Of a stretch of 11,527 nt of DNA, positions 1 to 6,449 are shown piece after piece; positions within the stretch are counted from its first letter, which is position 1; every line of letters begins with the position of its first letter. Below the pieces are notes generated by a model. It was not told the DNA's origin, searched no databases, and was given only the letters and a program-made list of their open reading frames with translations. Source of the stretch: Candidatus Omnitrophota bacterium (GTDB lineage: Bacteria > Omnitrophota > Gorgyraeia > Gygaellales > Profunditerraquicolaceae); the NCBI GenBank assembly GCA_028706895.1, contig JAQTVG010000013.1:1-11527 (forward strand), written 5' to 3'. Made by a program: the position numbers and the translations under genes.

Positions 1-408
1 GAATATCTTGCATAGCGCGCCTATCCCTACACGGGCAGCTGTCTCTCTGGCGGATGCGCGCTCTAAAACATTGCGTGCGTCCTGAAAGCCGTATTTCAAA
101 ACTCCGGCTAAATCCGCATGCCCCGGCCTGGGAGAGGTTACTACCGGTAATTTATCAATGCTAAAATCCTTATTTTCAATACAAAGCGCAATAGGGCTGC
201 CGATAGTCACGCCTTTTCTTAAACCCGAAATTATTTTTGCTTTGTCGCTTTCAATTTGCATGCGCGCGCCGCGGCCAACGCCCTGCTGGCGGCGCTTTAA
301 TTCCGCGTCAATACAGGATGAATCTATTTTTACGCCTGCCGGAATACCTTCTAAAATAGCAATCAAAGCTTTACCGTGCGATTCTCCCGCAGTCAAATAC
401 CTCAACAT
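1..408 (-). CDS. aroC: Chorismate synthase, N-terminal 136 residues (cut by window edge)
   Basis: Chorismate synthase converts 5-enolpyruvylshikimate-3-phosphate to chorismate, the last step of the shikimate pathway in the cytoplasm, using reduced FMN. The ATG at 406-408 is preceded by a strong purine-rich ribosome site (GAGGGGGG, 4 nt upstream) and opens directly into the family's N-terminal signature: MLRYLTAGESHGK, with the conserved His at residue 11. Further family landmarks are RRQQGVGRGARM (residues 39-50), SPRPGHADL (92-100), KYGFQDARN (105-113) and the second signature around ERASARETAARV (116-127), which holds the FMN/substrate-binding Arg and Ser positions. The frame is open to base 1, so the C-terminal roughly two thirds lies outside. 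No damage is visible. The downstream neighbours in its operon cannot be seen. Family assignment is very secure. Confidence 0.97.
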   Translation of the reverse strand, partial: MLRYLTAGESHGKALIAILEGIPAGVKIDSSCIDAELKRRQQGVGRGARMQIESDKAKIISGLRKGVTIGSPIALCIENKDFSIDKLPVVTSPRPGHADLAGVLKYGFQDARNVLERASARETAARVGIGALCKIF

Positions 409-432
409 AATTCCCCCCTCATCTTATTAGTT

Positions 433-508
433 AGAGACGCTTTCCGAGCCAATCGGGACACTGTACCCTAGGGGGTACACTTTCCGCTTTGGGCTGGAAA
501 CCGTCTCT
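433..508. repeat. 76-nt palindromic element, REP/MITE-like
   Basis: The outer arms AGAGACG (433-439) with CTTTCCGAGCC (440-450) pair with GGGCTGGAAA (491-500) and CCGTCTCT (501-508), with one or two mismatches or bulges. An inner perfect 7-bp pair, TGTACCC (462-468) and GGGTACA (473-479), encloses TAGG. The whole element can fold as one long hairpin. It fills the 107-nt gap between the nuclease gene stop and the aroC start, with no T-tract typical of an intrinsic terminator. It resembles dispersed REP/MITE-type palindromes; whether it is repeated elsewhere in the genome cannot be seen from one copy. Confidence 0.6.
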
Positions 509-515
509 ACAATAT

Positions 516-1073
516 TTATTTCCAAAGGCCGCGCTTATTCGCGCGCGCTTCTTCATATAATTTCTTAAATAAACTCTCGTATTTCAAATTCGGCGGAATA
601 GTCATCAAAGAAGCATACCCCTGCTTTATAATCTCCGCGTTTACAAATGTACCGCCGGCTTTTAAATACACATACGCGAGAAGCCGATTGTATTTATCAT
701 ATTTTTCTACATCAAATTCAAGGCTTACGCGCTTGCCTTCTACTAATTTCCTGGTAAATTGAAAGGCCTCTTTGCCTAATTTCTGGATAGTATTTGTATC
801 CTCGCCTGACCTCTGGCTATCCCTGTATAATTTATTTGATTCGTGCATCTCCGGAGTGTCTATGCCTATAAGGCGGACCCTCTCGCCTGACTCAAGCTGC
901 AAGGTGTCTCCATCAATAACCCTGCTGACTGTGATATCAGTATAATTGTAGGTCTTGCCAAAAGGTATGCTCCACTTCCAGTCGTCGGTATTGTAAATCT
1001 TGATATCTTCTGCCTGGGCATTTAAAATTGATAACGATAACAGCATAATTAAAACAAAAATAATTTTCTTCAT
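516..1073 (-). CDS. Exported thermonuclease (SNase-like) family protein
   Basis: A 185-residue protein with an N-terminal signal peptide (MKKI, hydrophobic residues 4-19, likely cleavage after NAQA around residue 21), followed by one staphylococcal nuclease (SNase-like) domain from about residue 47 to the end. By alignment with S. aureus nuclease the catalytic set is present: Asp56 in VIDGDT (Asp21), Arg67 in RLIGIDTPE (Arg35), Asp72, Thr73 and Glu75 (Asp40, Thr41, Glu43), and Arg130 in DKYNRLLAY (Arg87). It should therefore be an active, Ca2+-dependent, extracytoplasmic nuclease acting on DNA or RNA. The ATG lies 17 nt after the stop of the DUF3786 gene, and its ribosome site (AAAGGGAG) abuts that stop, so the two genes are very likely co-transcribed. 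A role in scavenging nucleic acid is inference. The fold call is very secure. Confidence 0.93.
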   Translation of the reverse strand: MKKIIFVLIMLLSLSILNAQAEDIKIYNTDDWKWSIPFGKTYNYTDITVSRVIDGDTLQLESGERVRLIGIDTPEMHESNKLYRDSQRSGEDTNTIQKLGKEAFQFTRKLVEGKRVSLEFDVEKYDKYNRLLAYVYLKAGGTFVNAEIIKQGYASLMTIPPNLKYESLFKKLYEEARANKRGLWK

Positions 1074-1090
1074 TTTATCCGTCTCCCTTT

Positions 1091-1642
1091 TTATAATTGG
1101 CCGGCAACAAAACCTGCCAGGACTACTATATCTTCGGTGCTGAATATCCGCGTAATGCTCTTATCAAAAAGTATATTCGCGTCCGGCCCGAATTCATCAT
1201 CCCCGCGCCAGAGCGTAATTAAGACAGGAACCTTCTCAAATGCTTCCAGCACAATACCGACATCGCCCTCGTCAGCCTTCTTTGCCGGCAATCTCTCTAA
1301 CACACTAAGCGCGCCTTCAGGATGAGCGCCATACTTCCTGATTATCGGCTCAATTGACCTTTTTCTAAAAGCATCCTGATACCCTTCTACGCCTGAGAGC
1401 TCCTTAAAATCCATCCACTCGCCTGTCAAAGCAGGAAGCCCTTTTAATTTATGCGCCAGATAATGCAGGACTAAAATCGCTGTAAAATCTTTAGCCGCAA
1501 CGTTACAGGATAAAGACAGGACTCTTCTCTCGGTAAAATCCACGGTATATTCATCAGCCAGAAATTTAACGCTTAGGATTTTAGCGGAGTTAAGCTTATC
1601 TAACTCTTCCCAGCTTTTTTGTAACGCTATCTCATAGCTCAT
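1091..1642 (-). CDS. DUF3786 domain protein
   Basis: A 183-residue cytoplasmic protein with no signal peptide or membrane segment. The whole length matches my recollection of DUF3786: an N-terminal helix (SYEIALQKSWEEL), a short beta-rich segment with a VDF..RRV strand pair (residues 33-42), a central helix LVLHYLAHKLKGLP, the WMDFKELSGVEGY segment, and a C-terminal part with VPVLITLWRGDDEFGPDANILFD. DUF3786 proteins are found mainly in strict anaerobes and are sometimes linked to corrinoid/Fe-S proteins. Their biochemical role is not established, so I assign none. The gene is first in a two-gene minus-strand transcription unit with the nuclease. Its ribosome site is weak (AGCTTAAG before ATG). 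A TATAAT hexamer on the minus strand at 1688-1693 could be its -10, but I see no good -35. Confidence 0.8.
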   Translation of the reverse strand: MSYEIALQKSWEELDKLNSAKILSVKFLADEYTVDFTERRVLSLSCNVAAKDFTAILVLHYLAHKLKGLPALTGEWMDFKELSGVEGYQDAFRKRSIEPIIRKYGAHPEGALSVLERLPAKKADEGDVGIVLEAFEKVPVLITLWRGDDEFGPDANILFDKSITRIFSTEDIVVLAGFVAGQL

Positions 1643-1666
1643 CTTAAGCTATTTTACTCTTTTTAG

Positions 1667-1695
1667 TTGGATAAATCAATAATTTAGATTATACT
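1667..1695 (+). promoter_or_regulatory. Candidate sigma70 promoter for the helicase
   Basis: TTGGAT at 1667-1672, a 17-nt spacer and TATACT at 1690-1695. The -10 is a 5/6 match and the -35 about 3/6. Transcription would start near 1702, so the message would carry both hairpins described below before the helicase start. The same 29 bases also hold a minus-strand TATAAT (1688-1693), making this a possible divergent promoter with the DUF3786 gene. Confidence 0.45.
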
Positions 1696-1703
1696 ATAAG
1701 TGA

Positions 1704-1745
1704 AGCCACAACTTACGAAACATAGTGAACGTAAGTTGTCTGGCT
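1704..1745. repeat. Inverted repeat, long hairpin in helicase leader
   Basis: Perfect 10-bp arms ACAACTTACG (1708-1717) and CGTAAGTTGT (1730-1739) enclose a 12-nt loop. The stem continues outward as AGCCA with TGGCT (1741-1745) after a 2-nt bulge. It starts about 2 nt after the predicted transcription start. No T-run follows on either strand, so it is not an obvious terminator. It could be a structured leader, an operator or part of a dispersed repeat. Confidence 0.55.
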
Positions 1746-1751
1746 GAACTT

Positions 1752-1797
1752 ATCCCGCCGTTTTGTATTCCCGCATTTCGCAGGAATATGGCGGGAT
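1752..1797. repeat. Second inverted repeat, nested hairpin before helicase start
   Basis: Perfect outer arms ATCCCGCC (1752-1759) and GGCGGGAT (1790-1797) enclose perfect inner arms TATTCC (1766-1771) and GGAATA (1783-1788). The 3' outer arm includes the only GGGA-type ribosome-site candidate for the helicase ATG at 1808, so folding would hide it. The sequence also resembles dispersed GGCGGGAT-type palindromes found in many genomes. Confidence 0.55.
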
Positions 1798-1807
1798 TAT
1801 CTCATAC

Positions 1808-3694
1808 ATGTCGAATATGATTTACGACCGTTTCCAACAGGAGGCAATTGATTATATAAACCAGGGACACTCTGTAATTGTCTCCGCTCCCACCGGCGCG
1901 GGAAAAACCGCGATTGCAGAACACGTCCTTTCAACCTGCATTGAAAATAAAGTAGGCGTAGTTTACACCGCACCCATAAAAGCCCTCTCCAACCAGAAAT
2001 TCCGCGACTTTGAAAGCCAATTCGGTGAAAATATCGGCATATTAACGGGCGATGTTTCCTTAAACGCCTCCGCGCCTGTGCTGATTATGACCACTGAAAT
2101 ATTCCGCAACAAAATCTTAGACGAACCAAAGAGTTTAGATAAATATTCCTGGATAATCTTTGATGAAGTCCATTATATTGACAACCCTGAACGCGGAACA
2201 GTGTGGGAAGAGTCTCTTATATTCTTACCCAAGCATATGAACATCCTCGCCCTCTCTGCCACTATCCCCAACATAAATAAGCTCGCAGAGTGGATTCAGT
2301 CTATACACAATAAGCCCGTAAAGACGGTTATTGAAGAAAAGCGGCCTGTGCCTTTACATTTTTTCTTCCAGTGCCAGAATGAAATCAGGGACAATATCAA
2401 TAGCTTAAAACGCCTTGGGCCAGGCAGGCCAAACAAAATGGGCGCGCTCATAAACTATGTCCGCCAAAAAGAGGGCCTTCCTTGCATTTATTTTGTCTTT
2501 GGCAGGAGGCGCGCAGAGGAATTAGCGGATGAATTACGCAGTTATAATTTCCTGGACAAAGACGAGCGGCAAAAAATAATATCTTTGTATCAATCTTTAT
2601 GCGAGCGCTTTGATTTAAAGAATGACCGGTCAAGCGCCGAGATGTATTCGCTTATCCAGAATGGAATCGCCTACCATCACGCCGGGATGCTCCCTACTCT
2701 TAAAGAGGTAATTGAAAGGCTATTTACCAGCCGCCTCTTAAAAGTCATCTTCACTACCGAAACATTTGCCTTGGGTATAAATATGCCCAGCCGCACAGTT
2801 ATTTTTGATGAATTAAGAAAATTCTACGGCAGATATGTCCGCACTTTAAAGACGCGCGACTTCTATCAAATGGCAGGCCGCGCCGGACGCCGCGGTATAG
2901 ATACAGAAGGCTTTGTCTATTGCCGCATAAATCCCGCGCGCATAGAAATGGAAGATGTAAAACGCATTATTTACGGAAGGCCCGAAGAAGTCAGGAGCCA
3001 GCTAAATTCTTCTTACGCCACTATCCTTAACCTCTATGAAAAATATAAAGAGAATATCTATACAATTTACCCTCTCTCCCTGCATTATTTCCAATCGCGT
3101 AAACAGGAGCAAAGAGAAGCGCTTCGCTTAATTGAAGCAAAATTAAAACTCCTTAGGGATTTAAACTACATAAATAATGATACCCTGACCAAAAAAGGCC
3201 AGTTTGCCAAAACAGTCTATGGATATGAATTAATTTTGTCTGAGCTTTATGACGAGAATATCCTTGAGCAACTGGATGAATTTGGTTTAGGGATCCTAAC
3301 AGCTGCAGCGGTCTTTGAGCCGCGTAAAAACCAGCATATGCCGAGTTTGTCTAAGGGCGCGCGCCGGGTAAAAAGAGTCTGCGAAGAGATATACGCGGAG
3401 ATTAAAGCCCGCGAAATAAAATGCAGGATTTATCCTGTGAGCAAGATGCCGCAATTCCACTTAAGCACCTGTGTTGAGGCGTGGCTGCGCGGGACAAGTT
3501 TTGATAAAATACTGCAGTTTACGGATACGGATGAGGGTGAAGTAGTGCGGTATTTCAGGATGAGTGTGCAGATTTTACGCGAAATCAGCGACGCCAAAGT
3601 CGCTTCTTACATCTTAAAAGACAAAATCAAAGAAACCATCCGCGTCATCAACCGCGACATCGTTGACGCCGAGAAACAACTCCGCGAAGGATAA
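1808..3694 (+). CDS. Ski2/Mtr4-like DExH superfamily 2 RNA helicase
   Basis: A 628-residue ATP-dependent helicase of the Ski2/Mtr4 (DSHCT) type. In order (numbering from the 1808 ATG): a Q-motif-like RFQQEAIDY (8-16); Walker A SAPTGAGKT (26-34); motif Ia YTAPIKALSNQKF (53-65); motif II DEVH (119-122); motif III SAT (150-152); HHAGM (290-294) and ETFALGINMP (318-327) of the second RecA domain; and motif VI QMAGRAGRRG (354-363). A helical C-terminal region of about 190 residues resembles the DSHCT domain. Bacterial members are thought to unwind structured RNA during decay or processing; the exact substrate here is inference. The frame runs back to a TTG at 1763, but that start has no ribosome site and lies inside a hairpin. 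The ATGs at 1808 or 1817 are better, with GGCGGGAT 10 nt upstream of 1808. It converges on the TPR gene with a 17-nt gap. Confidence 0.9.
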   Translation: MSNMIYDRFQQEAIDYINQGHSVIVSAPTGAGKTAIAEHVLSTCIENKVGVVYTAPIKALSNQKFRDFESQFGENIGILTGDVSLNASAPVLIMTTEIFRNKILDEPKSLDKYSWIIFDEVHYIDNPERGTVWEESLIFLPKHMNILALSATIPNINKLAEWIQSIHNKPVKTVIEEKRPVPLHFFFQCQNEIRDNINSLKRLGPGRPNKMGALINYVRQKEGLPCIYFVFGRRRAEELADELRSYNFLDKDERQKIISLYQSLCERFDLKNDRSSAEMYSLIQNGIAYHHAGMLPTLKEVIERLFTSRLLKVIFTTETFALGINMPSRTVIFDELRKFYGRYVRTLKTRDFYQMAGRAGRRGIDTEGFVYCRINPARIEMEDVKRIIYGRPEEVRSQLNSSYATILNLYEKYKENIYTIYPLSLHYFQSRKQEQREALRLIEAKLKLLRDLNYINNDTLTKKGQFAKTVYGYELILSELYDENILEQLDEFGLGILTAAAVFEPRKNQHMPSLSKGARRVKRVCEEIYAEIKAREIKCRIYPVSKMPQFHLSTCVEAWLRGTSFDKILQFTDTDEGEVVRYFRMSVQILREISDAKVASYILKDKIKETIRVINRDIVDAEKQLREG

Positions 3695-3711
3695 AGACGG
3701 CCTTAGAAAAT

Positions 3712-4236
3712 CTAACGCATATCATCAAGTATCTCAAGATTAATCTGCGCAGGCTTGAAATAACTATCTATTTTTAGCGATTCCTTAAACATCCCTTCTG
3801 CTTTTTTAAAATTCTGTTCTTCTGCGTAAGAAATACCAAAATTGTTAAAAATTATTTTCTCGCAAAGAGGCGTAAAACAATCCTGCAAGAATGGTTCATA
3901 ACCACTATAATAAGTCACAAAATCTTTTGGTTTTTTAGCTTCGGGCTCTGAGATACTCTTTGCCTCTACTAAAGGGGCCTCAACATTAACCGGAGCACTA
4001 TTCTCTTTGGCTTCAATAGCCGATATTTTCTTACGTATAATTTCTCTATCCGGGATATCCGGATCCAGCAACAGAGCCTTCTGAAAGAATACCTTTGCCT
4101 CGAAAAACTGGTGATTTCTTTCATTTGATAACCCTTGCCTATAGTAGTCTTGGGCTAAACCCACCGTTAATTCCCCTGCGCTGCATAGTTTAATCGTTAA
4201 AAATGTAACCAAGAAGCAAAATAAGGCCTTTTTCAT
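3712..4236 (-). CDS. Exported TPR-repeat protein
   Basis: A 174-residue protein with a Sec signal peptide (MKKALFCFLVTFLTIKLCSA, cleavage probable near residue 20; the Cys is not in a proper lipobox). Two tetratricopeptide-like units follow, at about residues 28-60 (YYRQGLSNERNHQFFEAKVFFQKALLLDPD) and 128-165 (FNNFGISYAEEQNFKKAEGMFKESLKID). They are separated by a Glu/Lys/Pro-rich low-complexity linker (residues 75-105) and a short segment with two Cys (CFTPLC, 118-123) that could form a disulfide. TPR proteins mediate protein-protein contacts. Next to a pilin cluster an assembly or anchoring role is possible but unproven. The ribosome site AGAAAGG lies 9 nt before the ATG. A consensus TTGACA (minus strand, 4303-4308) lies upstream, but no well-placed -10 goes with it. 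Confidence 0.8.
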   Translation of the reverse strand: MKKALFCFLVTFLTIKLCSAGELTVGLAQDYYRQGLSNERNHQFFEAKVFFQKALLLDPDIPDREIIRKKISAIEAKENSAPVNVEAPLVEAKSISEPEAKKPKDFVTYYSGYEPFLQDCFTPLCEKIIFNNFGISYAEEQNFKKAEGMFKESLKIDSYFKPAQINLEILDDMR

Positions 4237-4341
4237 ATTAGTCTACCTTTCTTAAATGTTTTGATTCCCTGGAGATATAGTTAGAAGAGTATAAAATAAA
4301 TTTGTCAACTAATCCTTAAGATAATGTAAATTTTATGTAAA

Positions 4342-4567
4342 ATTTATGAGAGAAACCAAAAGGTAAGAAATAAAAAAGTAATACTGGATAGGGAATATCG
4401 AGCGGTTCCCCGAATATTTTATGTATCAGCTTACGATACAAGAAACTGAAATCTTGAGGTGCCAATTTGGCACCTCAAAACAAGGCGGCATAAGATACCT
4501 ATCTTGTGTTTTTACTCAGGAAGGCGTAGCTATACTTTCTATCGTATTAAACAGCGAACGCGCAATT
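4342..4567 (+). pseudogene. Decayed ORF6N-domain (phage-type DNA-binding) gene fragment
   Basis: From 4394 the frame reads NIERFPEYFMYQLTIQETE, then GTSKQGGIRYLSCVFTQEGVAILSIVLNSERAI. This is the characteristic core of the ORF6N domain found in phage and mobile-element proteins of the KilA-N/Bro-N group. Just upstream, but one frame off, 4342-4390 reads IYERNQKV and KKVILDRE, resembling the family's N-terminal strand (IRxxKVILDRDLA). The roughly 25 residues that should lie between the two blocks are missing, so an internal out-of-frame deletion is implied near 4388-4396. The 3' end is lost exactly where the P1 pilin stop codon lies (4568-4570). There is no usable start for the N-terminal piece, so the gene is dead. 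The ATG at 4421 sits inside the domain and its downstream codons merely read through the antisense of P1. Confidence 0.72.
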
Positions 4568-5023
4568 TTAGTCATTCCACACCAGGCCTATCTCGCTACA
4601 ACCAGAGCCGCACCCACATAGATTAAATATATCCGTTCCATTCGGAACAATTCTTGTAGCGATACAATAATTCGCGCCAGTCCATTGAGGCGGTTTTCCG
4701 CCCGACTTGCCTCTGGCAGCAAAAACATCCACCCTATCGGCGTTAGGATAATAAGAATAGTACCTATAATAATTTGTACTCACACAACTTGAAGGCAATA
4801 GGCCTGTGCCAACACCTACATCTGCATCCGTAATGGTAAGGAGTGTTCCGTTCTTCAAATAATATTCATGCGCAAGTTTGCGCATAATACCTAAATTTGC
4901 TTTAGCTTCAGAAAGACGCCCTTTCTCGACTATAACGGTATATTGCGTAAGGCCTACAGTAGCAAGAAGGCCTACAATAATAATTACTATGATTAATTCC
5001 AGTAAGGTAAAGCCCTTCTTCAC
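4568..5023 (-). CDS. Type IV prepilin-like protein P1
   Basis: A 151-residue prepilin. The class III signal is short: MKKG followed by FTLLELIIVIIIVGLLATVG, so prepilin peptidase should cut after Gly4, giving a mature Phe1 with Glu5. A single N-terminal hydrophobic helix anchors it before assembly into a pilus or pseudopilus. The globular part has the family's helix (KANLGIMRKLAHEYYLKNGTL), a GGKPPQWTGANYC motif and a Cys-rich tail LCGCGSGC. The usual Cys before GGK is replaced (ARGKSGGK), unlike P2-P4. GTG at 5021-5023 fits best: the ribosome site GGAGG is 9 nt upstream, whereas the TTG at 5029 is only 3 nt from it. It is closest to P2. Its promoter at 5082-5111 is a copy of the one in front of P4. 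Assignment as a prepilin is secure; the specific role (adhesin, minor pilin, pseudopilin) is unknown. Confidence 0.9.
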   Translation of the reverse strand: MKKGFTLLELIIVIIIVGLLATVGLTQYTVIVEKGRLSEAKANLGIMRKLAHEYYLKNGTLLTITDADVGVGTGLLPSSCVSTNYYRYYSYYPNADRVDVFAARGKSGGKPPQWTGANYCIATRIVPNGTDIFNLCGCGSGCSEIGLVWND

Positions 5024-5081
5024 CTGCAATTTCCTCCAAGTCTAGCCAAAAATTACCCCATTCCAGACTTTTACTTTTATT

Positions 5082-5146
5082 AGTATATACCTTACTGTAA
5101 TTGGATGTCAAATATTAAAGACGTAGGATAACAAGATATGCTCTAA
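5082..5146. promoter_or_regulatory. P1 promoter plus fossil of a divergent XRE promoter and start
   Basis: On the minus strand TTGACA (5106-5111), an 18-nt spacer and TATACT (5082-5087) form a near-consensus promoter for P1. The spacer carries a worn version of the P4 operator (ATACCT ... GGATGT). Aligned to 6964-7025, the similarity continues past the pilin promoter into the XRE side: ACGTAGGATAAC at 5121-5132 corresponds to the XRE -10, and ATG at 5138-5140 to the XRE start. After one further codon a TAA follows and the P2 coding region begins (P2 stop at 5143). The XRE gene that once stood here appears deleted. Confidence 0.75.
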
Positions 5147-5637
5147 AAATCCCCGGGAAGGCCCACCTCAGCACAACCTGAACCGCAACCGCAGTGGCCA
5201 GAGATACCACCGGTCGTAGCATTAAAAATCCCGCCAAGGCAAAACGAACTGCCTCCCCATTGTGGAGATTTTCCGCCAGAGGTACACCTGACAGCAACCA
5301 GCGATACGGTAGTATCAGTTGACCACGCAACGGCATAATAAAAATAATGAGTGCTGACACAACCAGGAGGCAGGATAGTTGAACCTGTAACTATGCCTAC
5401 ATCAGCGCTAGTGATAGTGCTCAATGTGCCATTCTTTAAATAATACTCGTAAGCAAGCTGCCGCATAATACCCACATTAGCTTTGCCTTCAGCAAACCTA
5501 GAACGTTCAACCTGCTTGGTATATTGGGTAAGCCCTACGGTAGCAAGAATACCTATGATGATGATTACGACAATTAATTCCAACAAAGTAAAACCATGTT
5601 CTTTTTCTGCTACAATATTTTTAAGGTTTGTAAACAT
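5143..5637 (-). CDS. Type IV prepilin-like protein P2
   Basis: A 164-residue prepilin. Its signal is longer than the others: MFTNLKNIVAEKEHG before FTLLELIVVIIIIGILATVG, with cleavage after Gly15 and Glu5 of the mature protein present. The body resembles P1 closely (KANVGIMRQLAYEYYLKNGTLSTIT, ADVGIVTG, GCVSTHYFYY) and has all the expected cysteines: the CVST Cys, RCTSGGKSPQW, SSFC and the tail HCGCGSGC. ATG at 5635-5637 is chosen because the GGAGG site is 6 nt before it; the ATG at 5643 overlaps that site, and the TTG at 5679 has none. It starts 38 nt after the P3 stop with no promoter visible between, so it is probably the second gene of a P3-P2 transcript under P3's promoter and operator. 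Confidence 0.9.
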   Translation of the reverse strand: MFTNLKNIVAEKEHGFTLLELIVVIIIIGILATVGLTQYTKQVERSRFAEGKANVGIMRQLAYEYYLKNGTLSTITSADVGIVTGSTILPPGCVSTHYFYYAVAWSTDTTVSLVAVRCTSGGKSPQWGGSSFCLGGIFNATTGGISGHCGCGSGCAEVGLPGDF

Positions 5638-5675
5638 CACCATCCTCCGCCTAACAAGGGAATTGTGTAAATACC

Positions 5676-6116
5676 TCAACGTACCTCCGGGGATCCCGGC
5701 CCTCCGCCATCACACCCATTTTCCTGAAATCTACCATCATACCAAATAACCATACAATAAAAAGTCCCTGTCCAATTTGGCGATTTCCCTCCGATAGTAC
5801 ACCTGCGGCCTTCAGACCTGGGATCATCTAATATTATATTGTAAGAAAAATAATTTGTGGATGTGCATGAGGTGGGAACTGTTAGCCCTAAGTCGCTTAT
5901 TACGCTCGCATAAGAACCATACTGAAGATAGTATGTGCTTTGACCACTGCGGATAGCGCCAAGAATTGCTTTAGCCTCAGCCCCTCTTACTCTTTCTATT
6001 ATCCGGCTATACTGAGAAAGCCCTACGGTAGCAAGAATACCTATGATAATAATGACTACGATTAACTCTAAAAGCGTAAAAGCTTTTTTCTTATCAGGAT
6101 TAACCGCCATAGCCAT
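5676..6116 (-). CDS. Type IV prepilin-like protein P3
   Basis: A 146-residue prepilin and the most divergent of the four. The leader is MAMAVNPDKKKA followed by FTLLELIVVIIIIGILATVGLSQYS. The residue before the cut is Ala12 rather than the usual Gly, a tolerated but uncommon variant for prepilin peptidases; Glu5 is present. The body keeps the family plan (AKAILGAIRSGQSTYYLQYGSYASVISDLG, then SCTSTNYFSYN), RRCTIGGKSPNWTGTFYC with both cysteines, and a short tail with a single Cys (NGCDGGGPG) instead of the CGCGSGC block. The ribosome site GGGAGG is 5 nt before the ATG. Its promoter (6146-6174) faces XRE1. It is probably the first gene of a two-gene P3-P2 transcript. Confidence 0.9.
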   Translation of the reverse strand: MAMAVNPDKKKAFTLLELIVVIIIIGILATVGLSQYSRIIERVRGAEAKAILGAIRSGQSTYYLQYGSYASVISDLGLTVPTSCTSTNYFSYNIILDDPRSEGRRCTIGGKSPNWTGTFYCMVIWYDGRFQENGCDGGGPGSPEVR

Positions 6117-6145
6117 TACGTCCTCCCTTACCTCACTATTGTTAG

Positions 6146-6205
6146 ATTATAGCACCGTCTATTTACGGTGTAAATAATAAATTATTTCTGCGATAATAGC
6201 ACCTT
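6146..6205. promoter_or_regulatory. Shared P3/XRE1 divergent promoter with operator
   Basis: On the minus strand TTTACA (6169-6174), 17 nt and a perfect TATAAT (6146-6151) drive P3. Between these boxes lies a perfect inverted repeat, CACCGT (6153-6158), 6 nt, ACGGTG (6165-6170), placed where a bound repressor would block polymerase. On the plus strand GATAAT (6192-6197) is the probable -10 of XRE1, with its ATG only 8 nt further on. A single CACC half-site (6200-6203) lies between that -10 and the ATG, suited to autoregulation. Confidence 0.7.
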
Positions 6206-6421
6206 ATGGAAACGGTCATCAGGAAAAAATTAGCTTTAAGGATTAGAGAACTACGCAAGAAGAAAAGCTGGACCCAGGAAAAACTTTCTGAAATTGCGGA
6301 AGTTGATTACAAACATATCCAGTTACTTGAAAGCAAAACCCCGCCCTACCCAAGATTGGACACTCTTGAAAAACTCGCCAAAGCTTTTGAAATAAGTATT
6401 TCCGAACTTCTTAAGTTTTAA
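6206..6421 (+). CDS. Small XRE-family HTH regulator (XRE1)
   Basis: A 71-residue single-domain helix-turn-helix protein of the XRE/Cro-C1 type. Helices run RKKLALRIRELRKKKS (6-21), TQEKLSEIAEV (23-33, helix 2), DYKHIQLLESK (34-44, recognition helix) and LDTLEKLAKAFEISISELLKF (51-71). There is no extra ligand or dimerisation domain, so it is about the size of a minimal Cro-like repressor. It is transcribed away from P3, whose promoter contains the perfect CACCGT-N6-ACGGTG palindrome. Control of P3-P2 and of itself is the natural inference. The start ATG sits 8 nt after its -10 with no ribosome site, so the message is probably leaderless. It is about half identical to XRE2 by eye. It converges on P4 with a 28-nt gap. 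Confidence 0.88.
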   Translation: METVIRKKLALRIRELRKKKSWTQEKLSEIAEVDYKHIQLLESKTPPYPRLDTLEKLAKAFEISISELLKF

Positions 6422-6449
6422 TTTTAAAAAATACATTAATATTTATTTT

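Noticed and set aside
158..430. A 90-codon plus-strand frame
   Set aside because: It is antisense to aroC, which has unmistakable family signatures.
1763..1807. TTG start adding 15 residues to the helicase
   Set aside because: No ribosome site, and these codons lie inside a perfect nested hairpin; homology to helicases begins near the downstream ATGs.
4421..4621. A 66-codon plus-strand frame as an intact small gene
   Set aside because: Its ATG is an internal Met of the ORF6N domain and its last 18 codons are antisense to P1; it is the readable part of a broken gene.
5115..5360. An 81-codon minus-strand frame overlapping P2
   Set aside because: It is out of frame with P2, which has clear pilin motifs; composition is that of a shadow frame.
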